This document shows, one piece after another, positions 22,734-34,639 of a stretch of DNA of 64,000 bases (position 1 is the first letter of the stretch; each line of letters opens with the position of its first letter). This stretch comes from Cryptomeria japonica (Eukaryota > Streptophyta > Pinopsida > Cupressales > Cupressaceae), in contig NC_081411.1 of NCBI RefSeq assembly GCF_030272615.1, positions 213,087,744 to 213,151,743 on the forward strand. The letters run 5' to 3'. The position numbers and the translations under genes were made by a program. The notes below the pieces were generated by a model, which searched no databases, was not told the origin of the DNA, and saw only the letters and a program-made list of their open reading frames with translations.

Positions 22734-24328
22734 TGTTGGATTGTTGGCATTGACAAAACCGGTCAATCCAAAGAATTGGTATATGTGCTAAGGTTTGTCA
22801 TTGATGTACAACACTTACCGGTGAAGACACTAACCGGTGAAGTGGTATAGAAAGATCGGTCACTTTGATGATGGTGATGTCACAAAAGGTGACTCAAACA
22901 AGAAGCCTTGAAGTTGTATGAAAACCGACAATCAAAGGACGAACCAGTAATATAAGAAGTGCAGTTGCATATCGGTATATCGGTATGACAGAAGAAAGAC
23001 TGGTGATCACCATAAATATTGAAGTGGTGATCACCATAAATCTCAAAGTGGTGATCAGTTATTCAGTTGTGGTGGCAAAGAATGAGCTGGTGAGCTTGTG
23101 TTTACCCCAAATCATATGTTGGAAAGGTCAACTTTCAGTTATCATGCAGTCAAGCATGATTACATGCGGATTTTCTACTTCACACGTATTTAGCTGAACA
23201 TGACTCAAAAGTTTCTATCTTTGGGAGATGCGGTGGCAGAATTGGTTGAACACTTGGCAGAATTGTTGTAAGGTGCGCAAAGAAAGAGTGGGAGATTTTG
23301 AATTTGAAATCTTCCAAAATTCATGATTGGTTTTATTGAAGGAATGCCTGAAGGTGTCGGTAGAAAATGTATAAAGAGTTCTTCAGCTCTTTCAGAAAAT
23401 TTTGATCATGAAACTTGAAACAAGGAAATCTTGTTGAAAGTGATCCAAGGTGAAGAGCAGAGTGAGAGGAAGTGCTAAGAGGTGTTAGCACAGTTGAGTA
23501 TGTTTGAGGTGGAACCAGCTGAGTGTAGAGTCAAAGGACAGAGAACTGGCTGAGTGTAGAGCCAAAGGACATAGAACCGGCCGAGTGCAGAGCCGAAGGA
23601 TAGAGAGGGCAGAGCCAAAGGACAAAGAACCGACTGAGTGCAGAGCCAAAGGTCAAAGGACTGGTAGAGTCAAGAGCCAAAGGTCAGAGGACAGGCAGAG
23701 TGCAGTACCGAGGGATAGGTGACCGACTAAGTGAAGAGCCGAAGGTGTAAGAAGAGAACTAGTGTTGTGCAGAGAAGAAACAACCAATGTGTATTGAGTG
23801 TGATGCATATTGAGATCTGATCAAGCTATTAGTAGCTAATTTAGAAGATCATCCATTTGTTGCTTTCTAACCATGGCAACATAAATCCCTTAACCGGGTG
23901 GACTTTAATAGGTCCCTATTATAAAATCCCTTAATTGGGTGACATCTTAATTGATGTTCTAAGTCCTTTAACCAGGCTACCTTTAACAGGGTAAAGGCAC
24001 TAATCAGCCTTGATCAAAATCCCTTAATCGGGTGGTACCTAACAATGCCTTTGTAATCTCCTAACATGGATGGCTCCTCACATGGCATACTTCAGAAGAG
24101 TACAAATTTTGTGAGTTCCTACTCACACCTTAGTTTTCTCCCATTTGGATTTCCACGAGATAACTTCTTGGTGTCATTGTCAACTTTTCATGCTTGCATA
24201 TTTTACTTTAGTGATTAAGTATATTGCTGGATTTTAGATGATTGCAGTTTTAAGGTAAAAGGTAAATTGTGAAAATTTGATTAAGTGTTGATTCACCCCT
24301 CCCCTCTCAGCACTGGTTGGGACTAACA
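22734..24328 (+). repeat. Copia 5' LTR (second copy)
   Basis: It begins TGTTGGATTGTTGG and ends GACTAACA. A TATA box (TATAAAGAG) is at 23,370, so transcription probably starts about 30 bases further on. A minisatellite of about 30-bp units (GAGCCAAAGGACAGAGAACC and variants) fills 23,510-23,755. The AACAA target copy precedes it. Confidence 0.93.
23510..23755 (+). repeat. Minisatellite of about 30 bp inside the copia LTR
   Basis: About eight units of the form 'GAGTGCAGAGCCAAAGGACA' plus 'GAGAACCGACT' occur. The matching block in the 3' LTR is 48,500-48,760. Unit number and sequence differ between the two LTRs. It lies downstream of the TATA box, so it would be in the transcript ends. Confidence 0.85.
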
Positions 24329-24330
24329 AT

Positions 24331-24342
24331 TGGTATCAAAGC
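24331..24342 (+). promoter_or_regulatory. Primer-binding site, initiator Met tRNA
   Basis: TGGTATCAAAGC follows the LTR end after two bases. It matches the plant initiator-Met primer site TGGTATCAGAGC with one difference. Confidence 0.9.
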
Positions 24343-24394
24343 ATCAGATCCCTAGAATCAGAAGAAGCTTAATCGACTTAGGGAGAGATCCAAG

Positions 24395-25152
24395 ATGTTG
24401 CGTAAGGAGGGTCCTAAGTTCTCTAAGGAGAATTACATCTTATTGTGTGGAAGAGTGAAACTCTATCTAAGATCCCTAGGTGAACACTACTAGAATCATG
24501 TGATCACAAGAGTACAATGAACCTTCAGGAACTCTTACTTTGGAACAGATCAAGGAAAGGCAAGATAATATTGTTCCTATGGATCTGATTGTTAGCACAC
24601 TTTCAGATAATGAATTTGCTGAGGTACAAGATTTGAAAACAACTTTTCAAATATGGAATAAGATAAAGACAGTCTATGGGGGAGATCCCCATGTTCAAAA
24701 GGCCAAAGTAGACATCCTGAGAGGAAAATATGATGAGATGAGGATGCAGGAAAGTGAAAACATAGAGTAGTATAGAAAGAGGATAAAGGATGTTGTAAAC
24801 TCCATCAAAAGTGCAGGAGGAAAGCTTGAGGAGGATGATATGGTTAGCAAAATCTTTAGAACTTTGCTACTGCAATATACCATAAAGGTCTCTGCTATCC
24901 AGGAACTCAGATCCTTGGGAACAGTCAATGTAACTCTTGACTCACTGATTGGTAAATTTCTTTGCTTTTGAGTTGAGCAATTATGACAACAGTGTACTAA
25001 AGATTGATGTTGCTTTCAAAGCATCCATGATGCATGCACCCATAAGGAGAAGGAGATAAACTGGTAGTAGTTCTGCTACCAGAACCAGTCATTCCCATGA
25101 GAGTGACAATCTTCTCTCTGAGGAATAGGAGTAAGATAAAATTGAAGCTTTA
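24395..25152 (+). pseudogene. Copia gag (second copy)
   Basis: The start is the ATG at 24,395 (MLRKEGPKFSKENY), the same gag start as in the first copy. An open piece at 24,540-24,770 includes DLIVSTLSDNEFAEVQDLKT and KAKVDILRGKYDEMRMQESE, typical of UBN2-family copia gag. It ends at a TAG where CAG (Gln) would be expected. At least one frameshift separates the start from this piece. Confidence 0.8.
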
Positions 25153-25790
25153 TTGGCAAGAATATTTCCAAGAGGTAAAGGAAAATACAAAGGTAAACTA
25201 CCCTTAAAGTGCTTCTCCTATAATAAGATAAGTCATATTGCTTCAAGATGTCTTGATAATGATAGAGATAGGAAGGATAATTTCAGAAGCTACAAGGACA
25301 AGATCAAGAAGGAATGTTATCTTGTAGAAGAAGGAGTCACTGATGAAGAATCAAAGAGATCTGATGAAGATAGCATTACATTTGTGGTAGTCAAGGAGGA
25401 TAGCATAGAGGAAGGAGATATGATATTTATTTCTAGAACAAACCAGTGTGGATAATGGGTGATAGACAGTGGATGCACTCACCACATGACCGGTGATAGA
25501 AACAAATTCCTCAGCATGGAGGATTGCAATGGAGGATCTGTGAGATTCATAAATGACGCCCCCTATGCAGTAAAAGGTAAGGGGTCTATAGCCTTGAATG
25601 ATAAGACAAATTGTAATGATGTCTATTGGGTAGAAGGATTAAAATATAGTTTCTTAAGTGTTGCACAACTTAACAATAAGGGTTACCAGTTAGAGTTAAA
25701 TGAAGGTATATGTAAAATAAATGACAAATTGGGAAGTCTGATTGCCACCGGGAAATATTCAAGAGGGAATTTATTTCATTTAGATACCAC
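25153..25790 (+). pseudogene. Copia zinc knuckle and protease (second copy)
   Basis: The zinc knuckle CFSYNKISHIASRC (second Cys changed to Tyr) is at about 25,215. A Lys/Glu-rich linker follows. The protease site WVIDSGCTHHMTGD is at 25,456-25,497, directly after an in-frame TAA at 25,453. The downstream segment YSFLSVAQLNNKGYQLEL is as in other copia elements. Confidence 0.88.
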
Positions 25791-26760
25791 CATAGGTAAT
25801 TGTCTAGTGGCTAAGGTTGAAGACAACTGGCTGTGGCACAAAAGATTGTGTCATGTTAACTTTGATAGCATAGCTAAAGTCAGTAAGGCAAAATCTGTCA
25901 GAGGTATGCCTGACATAGTAAAACCTGAAAATGCTATGTGCAAAGAGTGTCAACTAGGAAAGTTGACTAGGCCCACTTTCAACAGTAAAACTTTCTCATC
26001 TGAAAATGTGTCAGACTTAGTTCACACAGACCTATGCAGTCCCATGAGAACCAAGAGTTTCTATGAAGACTGATATTTTATGTTATTTGTGGATGACTTC
26101 TCAAGAATGATGTGGGTTGTATTCTTGAAGGAAAAATATGAAGCCTTTCACATGTTTAAGGTGTTTAAGGATTGAGTAGAAAGAGGAACCGATAAAAATC
26201 TAAAGTGCCTAAGATCAGACAGAGGAGGAGAGTTCAACTCTCAAGAGTTCATAAATTACTATGAGGAACAAGGGATTATGAGACAAATGTCTACACCTAG
26301 AACACCTTAGCATAATGGAGTTGCTGAAAGAAGAAACATAACTCTTATTGATTGTGCAAGGACTTTGATGATTCAGAAGGACATCCCACATATCTTCTGG
26401 AGAGAAGCAATAAGCACTGTTGTATACACTTTGAACTGGATACAGGTAAATAAAGGGATAAACAAAACCCCTTATGACTTATGGAGTGGATACTCACCTA
26501 ATGTTTGTCATTTCAAAGTATTTGGAAGCAGGTGCTACATCAATAGGGATGAGTACACTGGAAAATTTGATCCCAAGAGTGATGAAGGAACCTTCCTAGG
26601 TTACTCAAGAAAGAGAAAGGCATATCGGTGTTTAAACAAAAGGACCAGTAAAATTGTGGAAAGTGCAAATGTCAAAGTAGATGAGTACTTTGAGAAAAAT
26701 GAACAGGATAGTAAGAGTGAACCAGAGGACTATAAAGGGTTCATTACAATGTACCGGTGG
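25790..26760 (+). pseudogene. Copia integrase (second copy)
   Basis: The finger WLWHKRLCHVNF is near 25,830 and CKECQLGK near 25,940. The catalytic segments DLVHTDLCSPM (about 26,015), LRSDRGGEF (about 26,210) and NGVAERRN (about 26,320) all keep their acidic residues. The downstream KVFGSRCYI and KSDEGTFLGYSRK segments are present. Stops at 26,071, near 26,174 and near 26,308 break it; those at 26,071 and 26,308 fit CGA-to-TGA and CAG-to-TAG changes. Confidence 0.92.
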
Positions 26761-27379
26761 AATCTATTGAAGAAGATCCTGTTGAAGTGGCTAATGAAGA
26801 AGCCTAAAGTAGAACCTGCACAACCGATAGAAGAAGCTCCGAGGAGTGAACCGATATTGGCTAAATATGTCAGAAATAATCACTCTGCAAAAAATATCAT
26901 CAGTGACAAGGATGCAAGAGTTATAACCAGAAGAAGAGAAAGAGAGAATGAGTTTATGATCTCCATTTTTTATCCCAAAACAATAAAGGAGGCTCTAAAA
27001 GATGATGACTAGGTCAAACCCATGGAAGAAGAACTGGAGCAAATAGAGAAAAATGATACATGGACTCTAGTACCTAGACCGGAAAATAAAAATGTAATAG
27101 GCATCGAGTGGGTGTTTAGAAATAAGATGGATGAAACCGGTAAGGTGATAATAAACAAGGCAAGATTGGTCTGTAAGAGCTATGCTCAAGAAGAAGGTTT
27201 GGACTATGGAGAAACCTTCGCACCAATAGCTAGGCTAGAAGGGGTTAGAATTTTGCTGGCCTATGCTGCTTATAAAAGATTTAAAGTATACCAAATGGAT
27301 GTCAAATAGACATTCTTAAATGGGATATTAGAGGAAGAAGTATACATAGAGTAACCAGAAGGGTTTACATTTGAAGATG
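26761..27379 (+). pseudogene. Copia linker and reverse transcriptase, N-terminal part (second copy)
   Basis: After the linker, RT begins [14 protein letters not shown] at 27,022, with [30 protein letters not shown] and YQMDVK. Stops lie at 27,010, 27,307 and near 27,352. The gene is cut inside the PEGFTFEDG segment by the gypsy element and resumes at 46,233. Confidence 0.92.
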
Positions 27380-27384
27380 GGAGG
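27380..27384. repeat. Gypsy target duplication GGAGG, left copy
   Basis: The same five bases follow the other LTR at 46,228-46,232. Five base pairs is the usual gypsy duplication. Confidence 0.95.
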
Positions 27385-28824
27385 TGATGCCCTCCTAAAT
27401 GGCACAAGGTTAGTCTAAGATCAAAGAACACAAAACACACAAAACATTAGTGTCAGTCAATCGAAAACTAAACTATGAAGGCATACCAAAAGAGACACAA
27501 AGAGAGATGCTAATATATCAAATAAGTAAAAACAAAGATCAAGAGACATCTCCAACTGCCTCTTAGCATGGCCTTAGCTTCTTCTCCTTTGTTCCTCTCC
27601 TCTCCAAGTTCCAAAATAGTGTAGCTCTCAGCAGCTTTTTGCACTATGGATGCTTATGGAGGATTGAGATTGTAGTATAGCTCCAAATATGAAATGAAAA
27701 ACTAATACTAATGCTAAAATGATGTATTTTAACCAAAAAGACAAGATGTTAGATTGCTTATGCTAAAAATGCTCTCTAAAATGTCTATAGCTTAGATGCA
27801 TACAAGTTTTCAGGATTTGGATTATGAAGGAATGGGCTCTATTTATAGGAAAAATGGAGCAATGGATGGTCAGGATTGAATGGTTTAATCAAGGGTCAAG
27901 CTTGAAAGTTGGGAATCCATGTGCACAATTGACACCAGTGAAATGGTGACAAATGTCAACATAGGGTTGGGTTGAAAGAAGAGGTTGGAGGCATTAAAGG
28001 CCTGAAAAGACCTCATGGTTATCTAAAGGCTAAGGGTCAAGCCTAAATTAGGATTACCCACTGGATTAGGAGTTAATCCAAGGATAAACCTTTGTGCAAA
28101 TGATTAAGAGATAATCATGGTCAAAGCATTAAAGGCTTGATGAGACCCTTGGGTTGGGTAGAGGTTGAGTCAAAACAAATGTTTTAACCATGTGGGAGGG
28201 TTGAATTAACCATTAATGGTTATTGGAGACTTTTGGGGATTAAGTGGTTGAAAGTTGGAAGCCTTCAATGGTTATCAAAGACTTTGAAGAATTAAGTGGT
28301 TGAAGGTTGAAAGCCTTTAATGGTTATCAAAGACTTTTGGGCTTTGAGAAGTGACTCCATTTTGCTTAGGGATGTGACAATATTTAGGAGATGGATTAGG
28401 CTAATCAGGAAGGGGTTAGAAGAATCTAGAAGGGGATTAGATTTTGCAAGTGGATTTGGTGGGTGAAGGAAAATAGGATTTTATTTAAAATAAAAATTCA
28501 TTTATTTCAATAAATGTGTGCAAGTTACATTTGTAGGAAAATGCAAGTGGGGTGGGGATAATGATTTAAATAAATGTTTTATTTAATTTATTTAAAAGAG
28601 GAAAAGGGGATTTAATTAAATAAATTGATTTTATTTATTTAATTGATTGGAATTGGATTTAATGAATTAATTAAAATAAATTGAATAATTTATTTAATTA
28701 ATAGAAGAATGTTTGGGGATGAATTAATTAAATATTAATTTAATTAATTGATGGCTAGTGGATTTTTAATCAAATAAATACGAAATATTCATTTTATTAA
28801 AATGGACAGATTTGTGTGACTACA
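27385..28824 (-). repeat. Gypsy 3' LTR, 1440 bp
   Basis: On + it begins TGATGCCCTCC and ends GTGACTACA. A TATA box (CCTATAAATAGAGCCC on -) is at 27,849-27,834. By eye it differs from the other LTR at 15 positions, 14 of them transitions. The part near 28,570-28,790 is extremely AT-rich, with AATTAATTAA words. Confidence 0.97.
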
Positions 28825-28840
28825 TTTGCCCCTCTTTGAG
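28825..28840 (-). promoter_or_regulatory. Gypsy polypurine tract
   Basis: On - the bases AAAGAGGGGCAAA end directly at the TGTAGTCAC start of the 3' LTR, as expected for the plus-strand primer. Confidence 0.88.
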
Positions 28841-29133
28841 ACGGTGCAGTTTATCGCATCGTTTCAAAGAAAGAAAAATAGGTGTGAAGAAATGCCCCAT
28901 AAAATGTAAATTTAATGGGTGGTATGCCCCCTCGAGAGATGGACCGAAAAATTTCAAAAAATCGGGCGATCTCTCGAAAAAGAATGAAAATTGGCAGGGT
29001 GAGAGAAGAGAAGAAGTTAGGCATACTGGGGAAAAATAGAAGAAAATGGGGGAAACATGGAGAAATGGGGGGCTCGGGAAGTTCACGGGGACCATGGCGA
29101 TGAGCGGGGCGAAGTTATGGTGACGGCGGGGGG

Positions 29134-29140
29134 TATAAAT
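29134..29140 (+). promoter_or_regulatory. TATA box of the antisense PMD gene
   Basis: GGGTATAAATGGGG stands in GC-richer surroundings 103 bases before the predicted ATG at 29,237. Spacing suits a transcript start near 29,165. It is outside the LTR, so the captured gene seems to have kept its own promoter. Confidence 0.6.
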
Positions 29141-29236
29141 GGGGTGAAAGGGGTGAAAATAGGATCATTTGTGACCGCGACCAGTTGAAAACGAGAGCTC
29201 TGACAATGACATTTGGAGGAGCAAGGAGGAGCTACT

Positions 29237-31974
29237 ATGCCGATTCCGATCACCGAGCACAGATTCGAGCGAGTCCGACGGTTCCAGCGCCCAGCCGACT
29301 ACGGACTAGTGGTACGCAAATTCGAAAACTTACTTTTCAGGCATTTTTGATAGGTTTTTAGCTGAGTCCAAGTCAAGTCGGAGCAAGAGCGCTGGAACTA
29401 TGGTTTTAGCGCTTTTGTTCCATTAATTAGCGCTATTGTGCCGCAATAGCGCTATTGTGGCCTGGTTTGAGCGCTTTTGTATGCATTAGTGCTAATGTAG
29501 GCGAGTTTTAGCGCTATAGACTAAGTAGCGCTATGGTCGGGTTGATTGAGTGCTATTGATGTGTAATAGCGCTATTGTATAGCGGGTTTAGCGCTTTTGT
29601 TTTTGTAGCGCTATTGTAGAGCTTTTTGAGTGCTTTTGATAGGGTTGTAGCGCTATTGTGTATAATTAGCGCTTTTGGAGATAAAATAGCACTTTTGCCT
29701 TAGGATAACGAGATGCCCCAGTTTTGGACAAAATAAATCTCCTGATGCGTAATGATTGATGGATGGCGAGGTGAAGTGGGAGTTGTTTTGAACCATAGCA
29801 GCTTGATGAGACTTAGGTCATTTGTTAGGATAAATGCCTGTTGAAGTCTAGGCAGCTATGATTGCTTACCTGTTGAGACCCAAAGATACTTGATCAAAGT
29901 ATCTGATGATAGTCTAGGTTTAAACTTAAGAAAGTTTGATAACAAAACAACTGATGGTGATTTGATGAATGTCTATGTGCAGGAGGATCTGCGCGTGTTG
30001 CAGTTACGTGAGCGCCATCCTGCGACACAGGGGTTGCGGGACCGGTTGACGCAGATAGAGATTGACTGTATAGCAGTGACTGGGTTGTACGAGGTGATGC
30101 ACATGCCCGTGATTCGGATGAATCACGGCCTGATTATAGCCTTGGCAGAGCGATGGCACAGTGAGACGTGCACGTTTCATCTAGCCCAGGGAGAGATGAC
30201 GGTGACGTTGGAGGACGTGTGGCGTATCCTTCGGATTCCGATTCGGGGAGAGCTAGTCACATATGACAGATCCTGGGGGATAGTGTCTTGTCAGAGGATA
30301 TTTGATGAGGATGTATACATTGACGATGGCTCGATCGCATGGGAGGATATAGAGGCACTATATGAGCCCCTTCCAGCAGTGTTGTCAGGGATCGTGGGAG
30401 GACTTCTGTGTCTAGACAGGTGGTCACATGGATTGGCGGTGGGATGGGGACAGGTTATAGAGATGATGATGACTGAGGGGACCCGATTTGCCTGGGGGCC
30501 GTGCGTGTTAGCGCACATGTATCAGGAGCTACACGAGGTAGTGTACTGGGGGAGGGGTTCTCTTGCAGTGGGCATGACGCTACTACATGTGTGGGCATGG
30601 GAGCACCTACCAGTGACTCGACCAGTGAGTCTCAGATTCCGAGCCGTGGACCAGCCATACATGTTTATGTACAGTGGCATGATGAGTCAGCCCCACTTGG
30701 GGAAGTTAGAGTGGTGGCGGCGAGCATTGGATGACTTGGATGCAGTGATTTGGCGGCCATACTTGGAGTGTGAGCCATGGGAGGATGATGCGGAGGCACT
30801 ACCTTATGTCTTCATGACCCGATTCCTCATTGGGAGGACCTCTTATCATGTGGAGAGACAGGTGCCGGGACGGGTGATGAGGCAGTTTGGACGGCAGCAG
30901 GGACTGCCTAGCGGATCAGGGGAGTATGCACGAGTGATCCGGGAACGGTATGCATGGGGTCCAGTGCTACCGTATGATCAGGCACTGGCAGAGTTTCGGA
31001 CACTACAGGCGAGGCCATGGGACCTACGACCGAGGGTCGTTGATGCAGGTGTGATAGCAGAGTATACACAGTATCGGGCGGCGCACCCGATCCTACAGAT
31101 ATCAGACCCAGCTGAGCCGATCCCATCTTTTGAGGAGGAGAGGGGACGAGGACGGAGAGCAGGAGGCCGAGGTGGAGGAGGAGGAGGTGGTGGAGGAGGA
31201 GGTGGAGGTGGAGGAGGTGGTGGAGGAGGTGGAGGAGGTGGTGGAGGAGGTTTGGGGATGCCGAGGCAGTGGAGAGGGAGAGGTGGACTACCTCTTCAGA
31301 TATCACAGGGACCTTTGATGCAGGGAGGAGTGCAGCTGAGTGGGAGGGGGATGGAGAGAGAGATCCCGATGGATATAGGTGCAGGAGAGGGTGGTGCAGG
31401 GGAGGGACCGATTGGAGGGGGTGATACAGGTGCGGCAGCCATGGACATGGGGGAGGGAGCTACTGGGGATCTGTGGGATCATATGATAGGTTATTTGCAG
31501 ACCCGGGTAGAGAGATTAGAGGAGGAGGTAGCAGCTAGGGATGTGCAGCTATTTGCACGTGAGGCAGAGCTGACAGTGGTGCTGCGGGAGAGAGATACGG
31601 CGGTGGAGAGATTGGCGAAGCTGCAAGAGAGAGTGCGGACTGGTGCATAGGGGCCTTCAGGGGAGATTATGAGGGAGATGCGGCGAGCTCAGGCGGAGAT
31701 AGAGTACTGGCGGGGGTTATATGAGCAGGTGGTACCAGTTAGCCAGTGAGCTCTCAGCTACTCACAGATGCGGCAGGCCAGATCCGAGCGATCACAGAGG
31801 ATGCAGAGCAGTGGGGGTGTGATGGGTCCTCTACGGCAGGAGAGATCAGGGGATGCAGGAGGGAGTGGGGGTTCGATGAGGCCTCCATGGAGAGATGGAT
31901 CAGGTGGTGCTAGTACCAGTGGGGGAGTAGGTAGAGGTGGGGGTGGTACAACATCTGGCCAGAGCGACATTTGA
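29237..31974 (+). pseudogene. Plant mobile domain (PMD, MAIN/MAIL1-like) gene captured in antisense
   Basis: Exon 1 (29,237-29,311) encodes MPIPITEHRFERVRRFQRPA and ends at GTG before the donor GTACGC. A phase-0 intron (29,312-29,982, acceptor TGTGCAG) leads to an exon starting EDLRVLQLRERHPATQGLRD. The PMD (aminotransferase-like plant mobile domain) covers roughly the next 350 residues: LYEVMHMPVIRMNHGLI, ALAERWHSETCTFHL, GEMTVTLEDVWRILRIPI. Then come a Gly run of about 25, a Gly-rich linker, a coiled coil (MIGYLQTRVERLEEEVAARD) and a Gly/Ser-rich tail. The frame continues past TAG at 31,648 and TGA at 31,747 to 31,974, about 690 codons in all. Related host proteins act in the nucleus in gene expression and transposon silencing. 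GC content is far above that of neighbouring DNA, which fits gene capture. Confidence 0.85.
29385..29700 (+). repeat. AGCGCT array 1, inside the intron of the PMD gene
   Basis: About sixteen copies of TAGCGCTATTGT / TAGCGCTTTTGT (some with AGTGCT) lie about 20 bases apart. The core AGCGCT is palindromic, and AATAGCGCTATT is a perfect 12-base palindrome at several sites. A second array at 44,420-44,703 has the reverse-complement flanks. Confidence 0.92.
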
Positions 31975-34639
31975 GAGAGCATTTTTGCATATATGTATTG
32001 TATCTTTGTCTATGTATGGACTGTATCTTGGATGGCTCTTGGTAGCCGATTTTTGTAGACTTCATTGTACTCTGATATATGAGTTGATATATATGAGGAG
32101 ATCCCATATTTGTGATGATATGCATGTGATCATGTATGGATGTTTATGCATGATGATGATTTATTGCATAGATGTATATGTGTACATGTATGTATTTGAT
32201 GAGATATTTCCTTTTATGCAGGTTTTTATGATGATTTATGATGTTGGATACTGACATGTGAATGCAGGTTTATATATGTAGATGATGTATTTGATTTGTT
32301 TGATGTAATGCTTTATGTATGGAATGTCATGATGAGGATATATGCTTATGCTTGATGCATGAACAAGATTTTTTGATGTTTCCTATTGCAATGTAATGAT
32401 GAGATGATTTATGTGATGATGTTAATACAATGGTTAGATGAAGGATTTTATGTATGGATATGCATCTAGATGTGTTTTAAATGAATGTAATATGGATAAA
32501 CAAAATGTAAAGTGCAAATTTTTATATGATAATGTGTTTTAAATGATTGCATACGGATAAACAAAATGTAAAGGACAAATGTTTATATGATGATGTGTAG
32601 AATGAATGTATACATAAAATGGATATATTAGATGGTATGAACTAATGTTGTGTAAACAAATTTGTTTTATGATTCTAAATGCATTTTAAGTATGTTTGTA
32701 AGTACAAATGATAATGGGATGATATGATAACTAATGGGTATAATAATTGCACCTTAATGTAATGATAATGAATGCAATGTGAATGAATATTACAATGAGC
32801 ATAATAAGATACTTAGTAATGAATGAATGCACCTTTTAACTATAAAGAAATGTATGCAAATGAGAAATGATGAAAAGATAATAAAATGATAATGGATAAT
32901 TTACACTGGATGAAATGCTTAGTAAATGATTTAAAACAACCAAAGACAATTTGATCCCCTGAATGAATCTAATTTTTTATGATTGATGCAATGATGAAAA
33001 TGATTTTAATGAAAACTAATGTCAATAATGAACTATATGCAATGTTTAAGTTTAAAAATGGCATGAATGGACGTAATGCAAGATGTACCTAAATGTAATG
33101 ATGATATGACCATGAGGAATGCAAGGTTTTTAAGACTTTGCATGATGCATTAATGATGTATCAAAGTACTCGGTCGTGATTTGTATCCAAGACCAGCTTT
33201 ATTGGTCAGTTTTGCATGTAAAAGCCTACATATGAATGAATGAATGGATGGGTGATATGCAACGGAATGCAATATATAAACAGATGAGATGAAATGACGA
33301 TCCATAGTGCTTTATTTTCATCATTGAGCCTTAAAATGTTGGAAGAGAATACAAGCATCTTGACACAATGATTCAAGATGACCTGAGTATTTCTTTCATG
33401 GATTTTAATATAGCAAGTTAACACAAACGACTTGATATAAGGGTCAAGTCGACCAGAGTATTGCTTGCGGAACAGACAAGGATTATCTCCTTTCGTGCAT
33501 GACTTGGATCATCCTCCTTGATCTTAGGCTGATCAAATCCTGAGACAAGTACATACCGTACTAAGAAAATAAAACCTTTATCCAATTTGGAGGAAGAGGA
33601 ATCAAAGGATGAGCATTGTACCTGCAACCAAACAGTATATATACATAAAGAATAAAGAATAAGGATCCTTGGTAATGGTTCATGCTCATATGGTTGAGGT
33701 ATACGCTGTAGTCAGCAAGCCGTAGTGATCTATGACTGCATTTGGCATAAGATCACGTAGCTTAGTGAACTTCCCACTTAGACACCATTAGTACATGCCC
33801 CAATACTTCATCAGAAATAATGCGCAAACGATACAAAACAATGCTTAAAAGATGCCGATACAGATACACAAACAATTGTACTCACAAATCGACCAAGTAT
33901 TTGATAGCCTAACAGAATTTTCTTGTCAAAGAAAATGTCATCTTGTCTTTGTTTTAATAAGGAAGGATGCATCCTTGTTTAAGACAGTTTTGGATTGTTG
34001 ATGTTGATTGTTTTGGTTTGATTCAGTAAATGGTCATTTTGTGAGTATTTTGTCAATGTTTGTTTTGTATCTGATCGGATAAATATGTACAAGGTGTTGC
34101 CATGTTTTTGTGTGATTTTTGATGGTTTTTCGATGTTTTTGGATTTTGTGAAACAATTTTTGAATGTTTTTGGTATTTTGAGAGTCATTTTTGAATGTTT
34201 TTGGTATTTTCTGATAATTGCCTGAATGAAGAGCGTAATGATATATAAGACAATGTAGAAGCCACTTCCATCACTAGGTTAAGGGTATTGCCCCCAGTTT
34301 GAGACCTGACTATGAAAAAGGTGGGATGCTAGATGCATGGAGTACTTTCTTAATTGCAGATCAAATAACAAACCATGGTTGGGATGGATGGATGTGTGTG
34401 TGCATGAATGTGATCGCAATGAGCCTGAAAGATACTAGAGCCATTGCCTTTACGAGTGGCGCCTGTTTGCCAGGTTTTCACCATCGCACTTACCCAAGGT
34501 GCCACCGGAGTGGTTGTTCACCGTTTGGATGTATGATTTTTCTTTACTTTTTGGAATGTTTTTGTATTTTCTTTAGGACATTTTCTGAATGTTTTTGGTT
34601 TTGTTCTGATATGCAGGGGAGCCTGATGCTTGATACACC
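31975..34639. other. Gypsy 3' untranslated region beyond pol / 3' flank of the PMD gene
   Basis: No further gene is supported. From about 32,080 to 33,130 the + strand is rich in ATGATG, TGTATG and AATGAATG words, a loose low-complexity stretch. The part 33,130-34,640 has ordinary composition and only short frames (under 115 codons) with no recognised domain. Confidence 0.6.

Noticed and set aside
29385-29700. Spaced AGCGCT motifs as a possible CRISPR-like array
   Set aside because: The repeats are about 11 bases with no unique spacers, and the DNA is a plant retrotransposon.
31130-31318. Run of about 25 Gly codons as a separate frame or assembly error
   Set aside because: It is in the PMD gene frame and uses mixed GGA/GGT codons; kept as part of that gene, although the exact length may vary.
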